A stretch of 64,000 bases of DNA from the NCBI RefSeq assembly GCF_003353425.1, contig NZ_QRAO01000001.1, forward strand, positions 186,001-250,000. The letters run 5' to 3'. Positions 36,920 through 45,178 of the stretch are shown piece after piece. Below the pieces are notes generated by a model. The model was not told the origin of the DNA. It saw only the letters and a list, made by a program, of their open reading frames with translations, and did no database searches. The stretch's first letter is position 1; every line of letters starts with the position of its first letter. This DNA is from Marinirhabdus gelatinilytica. GTDB taxonomy: Bacteria > Bacteroidota > Bacteroidia > Flavobacteriales > Flavobacteriaceae. A program made the translations under genes and the position numbers.

Positions 36920-37124
36920 GGGTGGCACAATATTTTAAATCGAAGGTTTTCACTCCAAAAAACCAGGTGGAACAGCTGTTTTCCAAAGGGTTAAAACACC
37001 CTCACTTTTAAAAACAAGCTTAGATTAGAGCGCTATCCTACTCAATGAACATGCTAAAAGTAATAGCGATAGTGGAGGGGGGATGAGATATATGTGCCAA
37101 ACAATACAACAAATGTAACAACAC

Positions 37125-37155
37125 AAAAAAACCGAAAGCGTTTAACTTTCGGTTT
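37125..37155 (-). terminator. terminator of the 199-residue lipoprotein gene
   Basis: Minus strand stem AAACCGAAAG (complement of 37146-37155) with CTTTCGGTTT (complement of 37129-37138), 7-base loop, T-run (complement of 37125-37131). Confidence 0.88.
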
Positions 37156-37181
37156 GGTTATAAAAAGGGGTGTCGTTGTGG

Positions 37182-37781
37182 CTATCCCAGATCGTCAAGA
37201 TCCAGATCGTCAATGGCGTCCCAGGTTTCATCTACATCCATATTGCTGCCATTGGCCTGTATGTAAAATCTTTTGCCATACATTAACTGTATGTTGGTCC
37301 TATTGTTGTTCTTTCTGTATTCTTCAATAGCTTTAATGTCGCCTTTTTTTACGGTTCGCTTGGTCTTGTTCTCGTCTTCTTCTTCCATATCCATAGACAG
37401 CATCATACGTATCCCTGCGGTGGCAGATGCGCCCATCTCGCCCGCACCATCCAAAACGTTCACTTTAAAAGTCTTGCTTTTGTCCTCGTTGCTATAGGTG
37501 CCCTCAATACTAGCTATTTTAATGTATGCGGTTTGTCCTGCCTTGTAGCCAGTACGTTTCATTCCATTAATCTCATCTGGAAGCCACTCTTTCATTTCTT
37601 CATTGGTAAGGGGCTCTACGGATTGCAGTTCTTTTATATCATCGCCCATTTTGTTGAGCTCTTTAGTAGCCTTCACGGTATTGGAGACTCCATCTTTGGC
37701 TTCCTTTATTTTTTTGGAAACGGGATTCTCGCAGGCAAAAAGAGTTGCAAGTACTAAAGAAAGGGTCAGTAATTTTTTCAT
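37182..37781 (-). CDS. lipoprotein of unknown function
   Basis: A 199-residue lipoprotein: signal peptide with lipobox TLFAC (Cys17), an amphipathic helical stretch (about residues 20-55, PVSKKIKEAKDGVSNTVKATKELNKMGDD), then an alpha/beta region with LPDEINGMKRTGYKAGQ and an acidic tail DDLDLDDLG. There is no charged +2 sorting block, so it may stay in the periplasm. It resembles conserved flavobacterial hypothetical lipoproteins that I cannot name. Monocistronic with a clear terminator. Confidence 0.75.
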   Translation of the reverse strand: MKKLLTLSLVLATLFACENPVSKKIKEAKDGVSNTVKATKELNKMGDDIKELQSVEPLTNEEMKEWLPDEINGMKRTGYKAGQTAYIKIASIEGTYSNEDKSKTFKVNVLDGAGEMGASATAGIRMMLSMDMEEEDENKTKRTVKKGDIKAIEEYRKNNNRTNIQLMYGKRFYIQANGSNMDVDETWDAIDDLDLDDLG

Positions 37782-37887
37782 TGTAAAATATATTTTGGTT
37801 ACTATTTACAGCTAATATACTAAATATCAAATACATGAAATCTACCCAAATGGGTAATTTCATTCATAGTAGTGATTTGTCGTGTAG

Positions 37888-38454
37888 TTACTGGATGTGC
37901 TGCGCCACCTTTTCCAATTCGGCATACCAATGTTCGCCAAACCTGCGCACCAGGGCGTCTTTTACAAATTTGTACACAGGGACTTGGAGTTCTTTACCCA
38001 AGGTACAAGCATCGTTACATATAGGCCATTTGTGGTAGTTCACTGCTGCAAACTCACTATAATCCTGTACTCGAACGGGATATAGATGGCAGGAAATGGG
38101 TTTCTTGAAAGTTACCTCTCCAGCGTTGTAGGCATCCTCTATACCACAACTGGCGGTACCATTTTCGGTAAATGTAACGTAGGCACATTCGGCACCGTTT
38201 ACAAGAGGTGTTTCAAGTTCGTCCTTTGGTGAGACTATGTGTGTTCCCTGCGCTTCTATTGCAGCAATTCCCTCAGGACGGAGAAAGGGCTTCACTTTTG
38301 GATAAATTTCCTTGAGGGTAACCACTTCTTCCTGGGTTACAGGGGCCCCAGCCTCTCCCTCTATACAGCAAGCTCCTTTACATGCGCCAAGGTTGCACAC
38401 AAATTCCTTCTCGAGGACATCTTCTGAAACTATTGTTTTACCTAGTTGAAACAT
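37888..38454 (-). CDS. DUF3109 family cysteine-cluster protein
   Basis: A 188-residue protein of the DUF3109 family, widespread in Bacteroidota, function unknown. Family hallmarks: FVCNLGACKGACCIEG near the start, a later CAYVTFTENGTASCGIEDAYNAG, then KKPISCHLYPVR, and WPICNDACTLGK. The eight or more Cys suggest an iron-sulfur or zinc cluster (inference, similar to YkgJ-type proteins). The ATG at 38454 (MFQLGKTIVSEDVLEKEF) matches the usual family start. A consensus -7 element ends only four bases before it. Confidence 0.9.
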   Translation of the reverse strand: MFQLGKTIVSEDVLEKEFVCNLGACKGACCIEGEAGAPVTQEEVVTLKEIYPKVKPFLRPEGIAAIEAQGTHIVSPKDELETPLVNGAECAYVTFTENGTASCGIEDAYNAGEVTFKKPISCHLYPVRVQDYSEFAAVNYHKWPICNDACTLGKELQVPVYKFVKDALVRRFGEHWYAELEKVAQHIQ

Positions 38455-38458
38455 GCTG

Positions 38459-38466
38459 CAAAGCTA
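38459..38466 (-). promoter_or_regulatory. -7 element immediately before the DUF3109 gene
   Basis: Minus strand TAGCTTTG, exact consensus, ending 4 bases before the ATG. As with dxs, transcription would start at about the start codon, so a leaderless mRNA is possible. Confidence 0.4.
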
Positions 38467-38474
38467 TGCTTTTT

Positions 38475-38543
38475 GAAATCGAAATCGAAATCGAAGCTGA
38501 AAATGAATCTGAAATGAAATTACCCCTTAAAGGGGGGGGGGTT
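38475..38543. repeat. hexamer tandem repeat and G10 hairpin
   Basis: From 38475 seven GAAATC-like hexamers follow each other, the first three exact. Then CCCCTT-AAAGGGG forms a small hairpin that runs into ten consecutive G (38532-38541). It is non-coding, between divergent DUF3109 and MarC genes. Long G-runs are prone to slippage. Confidence 0.7.
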
Positions 38544-38630
38544 AGAGCAATGTTCGCCCCAATTCCAAAAATAAAACAACCTTTAACACACTTTAAGTAC
38601 CTATAACTTTAGACACTCTACTAAAAAGAC

Positions 38631-38638
38631 TAATTTTG
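38631..38638 (+). promoter_or_regulatory. -7 element for the marC-like gene
   Basis: TAATTTTG, exact consensus, 43 bases before the ATG at 38682. No TTG at the normal spacing. Confidence 0.45.
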
Positions 38639-38681
38639 CAAACTGAAACAACTTATAAAAACCCGTGCTTGACGGATTCGT

Positions 38682-39263
38682 ATGGACTTCAATTTTAAGG
38701 AAATAGCAACGGCCACCATGGTACTTTTTGCGGTAATCGATATTATTGGGAGCATACCAATTATCATTTCGCTCAAGGAGAAATCTGGCACCATAAAGAG
38801 CGGACGTGCCTCTATTATCGCGGCTATCGTACTTACTGTGTTCTTGTTCATTGGTGAGGAGATCCTGAAACTCATAGGCATAAACGTTTATGAATTTGCC
38901 GTAGCGGGTGCCTTTATCCTATTTTTTATTGCGCTGGAGATGATCCTTGGTATAAAACTGTTTAAACAGAACGACACCAACCTGGAAATGGCCACGGTGT
39001 TCCCCATTGCTTTCCCCATTGTAGCAGGGCCGGGTAGTTTGACATCGCTGCTTTCCCTACGTGCCGAATTTGAACTACAGAATATCATCGTTGCCATTAT
39101 CATTAATGTAATTGTAGTGTTTATTGTGCTAAGAACTTCTGGGAGCTTACAGCGTTTCCTGGGGAAAAACGGAATTGCGATCATAGAAAAGATTTTTGGG
39201 GTTATCCTATTGGCAATTGCCGTAAAGCTGTTCACATCGAACATTCAGGAATTGTTCAACTAA
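38682..39263 (+). CDS. MarC-family integral membrane protein
   Basis: A 193-residue inner-membrane protein with about six helices. It carries the MarC/UPF0056 hallmarks: LFAVIDIIGSIPIIISL near the start, GEEILKLIGINVYEFAVAGAFILFFIALEMILG in the middle, and the FPIAFPIVAGPGSLTSLL loop. The family name comes from the mar locus, but a role in antibiotic resistance is not supported; its transport substrate is unknown. Own -7 element; no obvious operon partner. Confidence 0.9.
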   Translation: MDFNFKEIATATMVLFAVIDIIGSIPIIISLKEKSGTIKSGRASIIAAIVLTVFLFIGEEILKLIGINVYEFAVAGAFILFFIALEMILGIKLFKQNDTNLEMATVFPIAFPIVAGPGSLTSLLSLRAEFELQNIIVAIIINVIVVFIVLRTSGSLQRFLGKNGIAIIEKIFGVILLAIAVKLFTSNIQELFN

Positions 39264-39285
39264 TACCCCGATACAACTTTGTGGT

Positions 39286-39316
39286 TTGACTATACTCAAT
39301 TTCCGTGTTACTTTTG
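39286..39316 (+). promoter_or_regulatory. promoter of the small membrane-protein pair
   Basis: TTG (39286-39288), 20 bases, TACTTTTG (39309-39316), full consensus. The leader to the ATG at 39427 is about 105 bases and contains CTCGA...TCGAG arms (39336-39363). Confidence 0.6.
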
Positions 39317-39426
39317 CCTCAAAATCAAACGGCAACCTCGATTACCCAAGTAACACTAGTCGAGCAAATAGTTTTCAATTAGCTAAAAAAAGACTACATC
39401 ACTATTAAAAAATAAAGCTTATACCT

Positions 39427-39621
39427 ATGAAAATCTTTATTTACATCCTTATGGCGTTGGCAGCTGGACTGCTCGTGTATAACACTACCAAAATAGATTT
39501 TGAAGCACCGCTGGAAGGTGACAGTACCGTGGCGGTGATTTGTGTGCTGGCAGCCGCCTGTGTTATCGTATTGCTCTGGATATTGATAGCCTCTAGAACA
39601 ATAAAAAAAAAGATGAAGTGA
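39427..39621 (+). CDS. small two-helix membrane protein
   Basis: A 64-residue protein with two hydrophobic helices (about residues 2-19 and 33-55) and a basic end (RTIKKKMK). The segment between helices, NTTKIDFEAPLEGDSTVAV, is likely periplasmic. Function unknown; similar short proteins are common in flavobacteria. It lies behind a good promoter and 19 bases before another membrane protein gene. Confidence 0.7.
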   Translation: MKIFIYILMALAAGLLVYNTTKIDFEAPLEGDSTVAVICVLAAACVIVLLWILIASRTIKKKMK

Positions 39622-39640
39622 TTTTGATTGGGTGGAGTTT

Positions 39641-40231
39641 ATGAAAACCTTTACACAAAAGCATGGCTTTGAAAAACGCTCATACACTATCCATCAAGAA
39701 GAAGGGGTTGTTGATGTGCACCATAAAGACTTAAAGAAACAGCAAAAGTTTCAAATTGAACTTCTAGACATAGGTAACAAAATACAGTATGAGCAAGACA
39801 ATACCCTCCCTGGCAAAATAACCCTTGTCATTTTCATCGCAATCGCGCTGAGTTGCACCATATATTATTTTTATGCCCCGCCAGACGATAAAGGCTCCAT
39901 GGTAGTGGGCGGCATTGTGTTCACGGCCCTTGCCCTCTTCGGGTATTTTAAGCCCCATACGGACGATTTGATAATTGCCGGCGGGAATAAAACAATACGC
40001 CTGTTCAGAAAACAACCAAACCAAAAGATCGTTCTGGATTTTGCTAACTCCCTTATTGCTTCAGCAAATGAAAAAAGGAAAGAAATTGCAATAAACTTTA
40101 CACTGGAAAAGTATGAGTTCGAGGCCAATTTAAAGTGGTTGCTTGCAAATAAAATAATTGACCAAGAAGAGTACGAGAGTTTGTTGCAGGATTACGAGAT
40201 AAACAGGATTATAATGCGTCCGGGCAATTAA
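39641..40231 (+). CDS. membrane protein of unknown function
   Basis: A 196-residue protein. The ATG at 39641 (MKTFTQKHGFEKRSYTI) is preferred; an in-frame GTG nine bases earlier is possible. N-terminal cytoplasmic beta-rich part (about 1-60), two hydrophobic helices (about residues 61-80 and 88-105), then a soluble helical C-terminus with LKWLLANKIIDQEEYESLL, a short-helical motif of the kind found at ends of membrane-anchored proteins. Probably co-transcribed with the upstream 64-residue protein. No family recognised. Confidence 0.7.
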   Translation: MKTFTQKHGFEKRSYTIHQEEGVVDVHHKDLKKQQKFQIELLDIGNKIQYEQDNTLPGKITLVIFIAIALSCTIYYFYAPPDDKGSMVVGGIVFTALALFGYFKPHTDDLIIAGGNKTIRLFRKQPNQKIVLDFANSLIASANEKRKEIAINFTLEKYEFEANLKWLLANKIIDQEEYESLLQDYEINRIIMRPGN

Positions 40232-40251
40232 GAGATTAATACAGCTGTACA

Positions 40252-41856
40252 TTACTCCCCTTCTTCTGAAATAAGCAACCCTTCCAACTCCAGTACTTTT
40301 TGAAGCATAGGATCGCCTTGGTTCAAGATAATCTCGAAGGCATTAGGGCCATACAATTGCTGTGCTATGTTTGCTTTAATAGCTTTTTTAAGGTCTTCTG
40401 AATAGGCACTTAAATCTATCCTTGCTTCCCCCAAACGGGCGTATTCAACAAAATCTTGGGCCAGTTCATCATCCACCTCGTAGCTTCGGTTAAATTCCTC
40501 GAAAGAAGCATTCTTGAAAAAATCCCTGTTCTCTTCCAAGAACTCGAACACAAAATAGCCCATATACCCACTCCTGGACACAAACTGAAGCGTCTCGTTG
40601 GCTATACTGGTATCCTTGGGTACGAATACATCTGGGATAATGCCACCACCACCATACACCACTTTACCTTTGGGCGTAACGTATTTGAGGGAATCTGCCA
40701 CTTGTATGCTATCGGCACTAAGTAGTTCGCCGTTACGGTATCGTTTTTCGTAGTCGCTATAGTAGGCTTCGTTACCGTTTCCGTAGGGCTTTTGGATGGA
40801 GCGTCCCGTGGGGGTGTAGTAGCGAGCAATGGTCAATCGCACGGCACTACCGTCTCCCAAGGCCATCTCGCGCTGTACGAGCCCTTTTCCAAAAGAACGG
40901 CGCCCAATAATGGTTCCCTTGTCATTGTCCTGTAAAGCTCCGGCAACTATTTCGCTGGCCGAAGCGGAGTTTTCGTTTATGAGCACATAAATCTTTCCGT
41001 CCTCAAAATCGCCTCTTCTAGTGGCATAGCTCTTGGTTTCCTCGCCTTTTTTGTTTCGGGTTATGAGCAGTAGCTTGTCTTTACCCAAGAACTCATCCAG
41101 GATTTCTTCGGCTGTGTAAATGTAGCCGCCAGGATTGTCGCGTAGGTCCAGCACCAATCTGGAGATTCCTTGATTGGTCAATTTTTCCAAGGCATCATCA
41201 AATTCTTCGCTAGTAGTTTCGGCGAATCGGTTTATTTTAATGTAGCCCACATCATCGGCCAACCTATAGGAAGCATCTACACTTACCAAGGGGACATCCT
41301 TTCGTTTCACCTTAAAGGTAAGCAGGTCTTTTTCGCCTTTTCGGTACACCTTGAGCGTAACCCTACTGTTCTTTTCGCCTTTTAGGTATGCTGAAATACT
41401 ATCCCTATTAAAATCCTCACCAAACAAAGGCCTGTCATCTGCGTACAAGATACGGTCGCCACCACGAATGCCCACACGGTCTGCAGGGCCATCTTCCAAA
41501 GCGCGTATCACGGCAATGGTATCGTTATAAGGGTAAAAGCTTATGCCTATACCTACAAAATTACCACGCATATCCTCGGCATTTTTTTCGTAGGCATCAA
41601 CCGGAATGTACACCGAGTGCGGGTCCAAGTTTTCCAAAATTCCGTTTACGGTAACATCTACAATGCTATCGGTGTTCACTTGGTCTACGTACTCGTAGTC
41701 TATATAATCTATAAGGCGGTTAAGTTTGTCTTTTTTACTGTTGGTGGCAAATATTTTCTCGGTAGTGTCTTCAAAATTCAGTTTTGAGCCAATAACTACC
41801 CCCATCGCTATTGCGATCCCAAAAAGCAGGGGAAGGTAGTTTTTGTTAATGCGCAT
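40252..41856 (-). CDS. S41-family C-terminal processing peptidase
   Basis: A 534-residue periplasmic serine protease of the CtpA/Prc type. N-terminal membrane anchor (residues about 7-24), PDZ domain (about 85-165, with GIGISFYPYNDTIAVIRALEDGPADRVGIRGGDRILYADD), and the S41 core with LVLDLRDNPGGYI, the nucleophile segment NENSASASEIVAGAL (near residue 295) and the Lys in GRRSFGKGLVQ. The last 130 residues are an extra helical part common in Bacteroidota. It follows the dCMP deaminase by 3 bases, a flavobacterial gene pair. It trims C-termini of exported proteins or removes damaged ones. Confidence 0.93.
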   Translation of the reverse strand: MRINKNYLPLLFGIAIAMGVVIGSKLNFEDTTEKIFATNSKKDKLNRLIDYIDYEYVDQVNTDSIVDVTVNGILENLDPHSVYIPVDAYEKNAEDMRGNFVGIGISFYPYNDTIAVIRALEDGPADRVGIRGGDRILYADDRPLFGEDFNRDSISAYLKGEKNSRVTLKVYRKGEKDLLTFKVKRKDVPLVSVDASYRLADDVGYIKINRFAETTSEEFDDALEKLTNQGISRLVLDLRDNPGGYIYTAEEILDEFLGKDKLLLITRNKKGEETKSYATRRGDFEDGKIYVLINENSASASEIVAGALQDNDKGTIIGRRSFGKGLVQREMALGDGSAVRLTIARYYTPTGRSIQKPYGNGNEAYYSDYEKRYRNGELLSADSIQVADSLKYVTPKGKVVYGGGGIIPDVFVPKDTSIANETLQFVSRSGYMGYFVFEFLEENRDFFKNASFEEFNRSYEVDDELAQDFVEYARLGEARIDLSAYSEDLKKAIKANIAQQLYGPNAFEIILNQGDPMLQKVLELEGLLISEEGE

Positions 41857-41859
41857 CTT

Positions 41860-42291
41860 TTATAGATTCAATTCTGAAAGGTGTGTTATTGTAACGCCAG
41901 CTTTCTTTAAAAATTTTACACCAGAGTTGTCTTTGTATTCGTGGTGGTACACCAATCTTTTTATACCTGCCTGGTGTATCAATTTACTGCATTGCTGGCA
42001 GGGCGACATGGTGATATACAAAGTGGCCCCTTTGCAGGATTGTGTGGAGGATGCCACCTTTAAGATAGCATTTGCCTCGGCATGCAGGACGTACCACTTG
42101 GTGTAGCCCTCTTCGTCTTCACAAATATTTTCGAAACCGCTGGGTGTACCGTTGTACCCATCACTTATTATCATTTTATCTTTAACAATAAGCGCGCCAA
42201 CTTGCCTGCGCTTGCAATAAGAGAGCTTGCTCCACTCGTATGCCATGCGTAAGTACGCAATGTCGTACTGTCTTTGTTTGCTTTCCTTCAT
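41860..42291 (-). CDS. deoxycytidylate (dCMP) deaminase
   Basis: A 143-residue zinc deaminase of the ComEB/dCMP type. Catalytic HAEANAIL (His70, Glu72) and zinc ligands in SPCQQC (Cys98, Cys101). GYNGTPSGFENICED is the substrate loop that marks dCMP deaminases rather than TadA. It makes dUMP for thymidylate synthesis. It precedes the S41 protease with a 3-base gap and is probably co-transcribed. Confidence 0.93.
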   Translation of the reverse strand: MKESKQRQYDIAYLRMAYEWSKLSYCKRRQVGALIVKDKMIISDGYNGTPSGFENICEDEEGYTKWYVLHAEANAILKVASSTQSCKGATLYITMSPCQQCSKLIHQAGIKRLVYHHEYKDNSGVKFLKKAGVTITHLSELNL

Positions 42292-42379
42292 AAAAGTAGT
42301 TGAAAATGCTAAAGTAACGGGAACTAATTAGCTGATAAAAGATTGGTTGTTAAATCTTACTGAAAGTTACAGCAATGCG

Positions 42380-42958
42380 TTAAAAATTCCGATTTTCGAT
42401 AAGCATGGGGGTGGCGAGCACCATCACCAATATTGAAACTGCGATAACCCAATACTTCTGTTTCAGTTTAAAGGTACGCTGAAAAATGTACCCAAAAACT
42501 ACTACCGCTAGTGCAATGATTACCTGTGCCAGCTCAATGCCCAATGCAAATTCCAGCAGGTGTGCAAGGATATTTCCATCATTTATCATATTGAAATAAC
42601 CCGCAAAGCCAAAGCCGTGGATTATTCCGAAGAAAAAAGTAAGCAGGCTGAACACCACCCCTGTCCTAACCAATGTCCCCTTAAGGGCATTACTTATGGA
42701 CACCAAAGCGGTTACCAAAATGGTTGCGGGAATTAAAAATTCTATCCACCCGCTGTCTACAGAGAGTACATTGTAGCTTGCCAGGGCGAGGCTCACGCTA
42801 TGGCCCAAGGTGAACATGGTAACGTGCAGCACCATCTTTCGCCAGGTTTTAAAAGTGTGGGTGGCACAAAGGGCTACGATGAAAAGTGTATGGTCGTACC
42901 CGTTCCAATCCAAAACGTGTTCAAAACCAAGGGTTACGTAGAGCCAAAAATCGGACAT
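42380..42958 (-). CDS. HupE/UreJ-family membrane protein
   Basis: A 192-residue protein with about six helices. It shows the HupE/UreJ_2 pattern: GFEHVLDWNGYDHTLFIVALCA at the start, VTMFTLGHSVSLALA, and FGIIHGFGFAG in the middle. Conserved His and Asp residues in these helices suggest nickel or cobalt handling by analogy with HupE permeases. No hydrogenase or urease gene is present, so the role here is unknown. Monocistronic. Confidence 0.88.
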   Translation of the reverse strand: MSDFWLYVTLGFEHVLDWNGYDHTLFIVALCATHTFKTWRKMVLHVTMFTLGHSVSLALASYNVLSVDSGWIEFLIPATILVTALVSISNALKGTLVRTGVVFSLLTFFFGIIHGFGFAGYFNMINDGNILAHLLEFALGIELAQVIIALAVVVFGYIFQRTFKLKQKYWVIAVSILVMVLATPMLIENRNF

Positions 42959-43005
42959 ATTCGTTTTTTTTGTAAATTTAAGGGTATTTCAAAAAAATTA
43001 CGGTT

Positions 43006-43707
43006 ATGGGGAGAACTTTACTTTTACTTGTTTCACTACTTTTCTTTTCAAAAAGCTTTGGGCTAGATCCAGATTTAATCAATAACCAATGGCACCTCGA
43101 AAAGATAGTAGTTTCAGGTGAAGAAATAGTTCCTCCCGTAAACGAAGAACTGCCCAATGTTCTATTGTTTTTTGAAGATTCTGGCACAGGACTTAATTTT
43201 TGGTCATTCGTTTGCAATGTACTCAATGGTGTTCCTGAGTTTAGCGGTGGAGATTCTTTTTCTTTTTCAGAATTATATCAATCACTAGGGGGTTGTGACG
43301 ATCCTACAAATACCCCTTTTGAGTTGCAATACTTTCAATTTTATTTCTCGAATGACATAGGCGAACCGTATGTATATGAAATTGTGGATGAAGGGATTGG
43401 CGGAATGCGTATGACAGTAACTGTGCAAAATGGAGACGTTGCTTATTATCAAAATTCTGTTTTAGGAATACACAGTGTACAAGCTATACCAATACTTATG
43501 TATCCCAACCCTGCCAACGACCAGATATATATAGAAACAGATTTGCCCTTAAACAAGCTTGAAATATACACGACAACGGGCAAGCTATTGCACTCTCAAA
43601 ACAACCCGACACCGTCACTGGATATCTCGACATTGCCCACGGGACTATATTTCATGAAGGTGTACCAAGGGGACCGCGTGTCGACACAAAAATTTGTAAA
43701 AAGGTAA
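43006..43707 (+). CDS. secreted META-like protein with T9SS sorting domain (copy 1)
   Basis: A 233-residue secreted protein. Signal peptide MGRTLLLLVSLLFFSKSFG. The body starts NNQWHLEKIVVSGEEIVPPVNEE and has paired Cys (VCNVLNG, LGGCDDP), resembling a HslJ/META-like barrel (inference). The last 70 residues are a T9SS type A domain (MYPNPANDQIYIE ... GLYFMKVYQGD ... QKFVKR). The next gene is a diverged tandem relative 12 bases on. Confidence 0.78.
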   Translation: MGRTLLLLVSLLFFSKSFGLDPDLINNQWHLEKIVVSGEEIVPPVNEELPNVLLFFEDSGTGLNFWSFVCNVLNGVPEFSGGDSFSFSELYQSLGGCDDPTNTPFELQYFQFYFSNDIGEPYVYEIVDEGIGGMRMTVTVQNGDVAYYQNSVLGIHSVQAIPILMYPNPANDQIYIETDLPLNKLEIYTTTGKLLHSQNNPTPSLDISTLPTGLYFMKVYQGDRVSTQKFVKR

Positions 43708-43719
43708 AATATAGAGCTC

Positions 43720-44418
43720 ATGAAAAAATTATTACATTTTGTTTTTGCAACCTTTTTTTGCTCTACTCTATTTTCGCAAAGTCAAGGTTTTTGGTATCTT
43801 ACTCATTATCTAGATTCAAATGGAAATGTAAGGCCGCTTACTTTTGTAGACCCCTATATAACTTCAACTATTGAAATAGACGCAAACACTAATTTCACTG
43901 GCACAGCAGCGTGTAATACGTTTATTGGCACGGTATCATATAATCCTACAACTTTCAATTATACCTTAACATCATTCACACATACAAATACTATATGTGA
44001 ACATCCATCTCACCTTGTTTTTGAGGATGACTATTTCTCTTATTTTAACAATGCAATAGGTGATGAGATTAGTGTAATCCGCCTTTGGGATGACAATTTC
44101 GAATATGTAGAGATTGATTTTGGAAATAATAAATTGTACCAATATCGAGACTCGCCGTTAGAAATATTAAATACAGAAAAGTTTAACTCAAAAATCTTCA
44201 AAATTGTCGTTAATCAAAATTTAAAACAACTTTTAATTTTTTCAAATGCAGAAGATCTAATTGACAGTTTTGTAATTTTAAATGCTTCGGGGCAGACATT
44301 GATTCAAGAAACTGGAAGAAAATCAAGTATTGACGTGTCAACGCTCACATCAGGAGTCTATTTCTTAAAAGTTCTTTCCAAAGAAAATACTCTTTTAAAA
44401 AAATTTATAATTCTTTAA
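43720..44418 (+). CDS. secreted META-like protein with T9SS sorting domain (copy 2)
   Basis: A 232-residue relative of the upstream gene, likely a tandem duplicate. Signal peptide ends near LFSQ-SQG. The body has GTAACNTFIGTVSY and later TNTICEHPS, close to the aCNxxxGxY...C pattern of META domains. The C-terminus is a degraded T9SS type A domain: the PNP motif is replaced by VNQNLKQLLIFSN, but SIDVSTLTSGVYFLKVLS and a short basic end remain. It is more A/T-rich than its neighbour. Sorting by T9SS is likely but less certain. Confidence 0.72.
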   Translation: MKKLLHFVFATFFCSTLFSQSQGFWYLTHYLDSNGNVRPLTFVDPYITSTIEIDANTNFTGTAACNTFIGTVSYNPTTFNYTLTSFTHTNTICEHPSHLVFEDDYFSYFNNAIGDEISVIRLWDDNFEYVEIDFGNNKLYQYRDSPLEILNTEKFNSKIFKIVVNQNLKQLLIFSNAEDLIDSFVILNASGQTLIQETGRKSSIDVSTLTSGVYFLKVLSKENTLLKKFIIL

Positions 44419-44441
44419 TTCTTATAACAAAACATTTATAT

Positions 44442-44471
44442 AAAAAAGCTCCAGCATAAAACTGAAGCTTT
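44442..44471 (-). terminator. terminator of the one-domain lipoprotein gene
   Basis: AAAGCT-C-CAG (44445-44454) pairs with CTG-A-AGCTTT (44462-44471) with one mismatch, 7-base loop. The T-run is on the minus strand (complement of 44442-44447), so it mainly serves the gene ending at 44493. Confidence 0.7.
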
Positions 44472-44492
44472 AAGATAGGGAAACTACGTAGG

Positions 44493-44981
44493 CTATAACT
44501 TTTCAAAGGTGAGGAAGTCTGTCCCTCCGTTACCTCCGCTTACGTCGGTTAATTCAATTTTGTTTGCGGTTACGGAGATAACATCCCAATCGTCGTTCAA
44601 ATCTTCAAAATCGTTGTCTTCCGGCACAGGGAAAAAGATATTGAAATCGTCATCGTCGCTCGAGTTTCCATCGTCGTCGCTAGACGAGTTGCTATTGTCA
44701 TCCAGTATCGACCAATCTCCTGTTACCGTAGTAGACCCGTTGGTTGCGGTTACAATGCCGTTTTCGCCAAAGGTAAATGTATACCCGTTAAAATTTGAAG
44801 TTTCGTCCTCATCGGTATCAAAAAAGTAGGAGATGCGCCACGTACCATCGGTTGCTATTTGCCTAATTTGGTCTGCACTGTTTTGGTTATTGGTATCGTC
44901 ATTGTTGCCATCGTCTTTTGAACAGGAAAAAGCAACAAGTGCTATGGTTACCAATACTGCAATTTTTTTCATTCTTTTCAT
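44493..44981 (-). CDS. lipocalin-like lipoprotein, single domain
   Basis: A 162-residue lipoprotein: lipobox VAFSC (Cys20 from the first ATG), acidic/Asn-rich spacer (SKDDGNNDDTNNQ) suggesting surface export, then one calycin-like domain. Its markers are TWRISYFFD, YTFTFGENGIVTATNG, TGDWSI, DDWDVISVTANKIELTDVSGGNGGTDFLTFEK. A low-complexity Ser/Asp stretch interrupts the domain (about residues 98-112). The same domain recurs three times in the next gene on this strand, so this is a single-domain paralogue. Two ATGs (44981, 44972) are possible. Confidence 0.8.
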   Translation of the reverse strand: MKRMKKIAVLVTIALVAFSCSKDDGNNDDTNNQNSADQIRQIATDGTWRISYFFDTDEDETSNFNGYTFTFGENGIVTATNGSTTVTGDWSILDDNSNSSSDDDGNSSDDDDFNIFFPVPEDNDFEDLNDDWDVISVTANKIELTDVSGGNGGTDFLTFEKL

Positions 44982-45178
44982 AGTTTTAAAAATTAATAGT
45001 TGTTGAAATCTTGGGTGGTAGCCAGCCTCTACAGTTTTTATTGATGCAACATTTCTCTTTCATAGTTACCTGCTCTCCAACTTGTGGGGACAATTGGGTC
45101 TCTGCACGGATTTACACGTGTTGCTTAGCACTGTTTTGAGACTGGCCTATTACACCAACCAAAAGCTTATGTATCTTT

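Larger units (their letters stand above)
36829..37181. other. 353-base intergenic region
   Basis: It holds the leader and -7 element of the T9SS gene (minus strand, 36912-36919), a weak GGGC...GCCC stem around 36874-36895, and the terminator of the next lipoprotein gene near 37125-37155. From about 36930 to 37120 I see no coding pattern, repeat or RNA signature. Confidence 0.6.
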
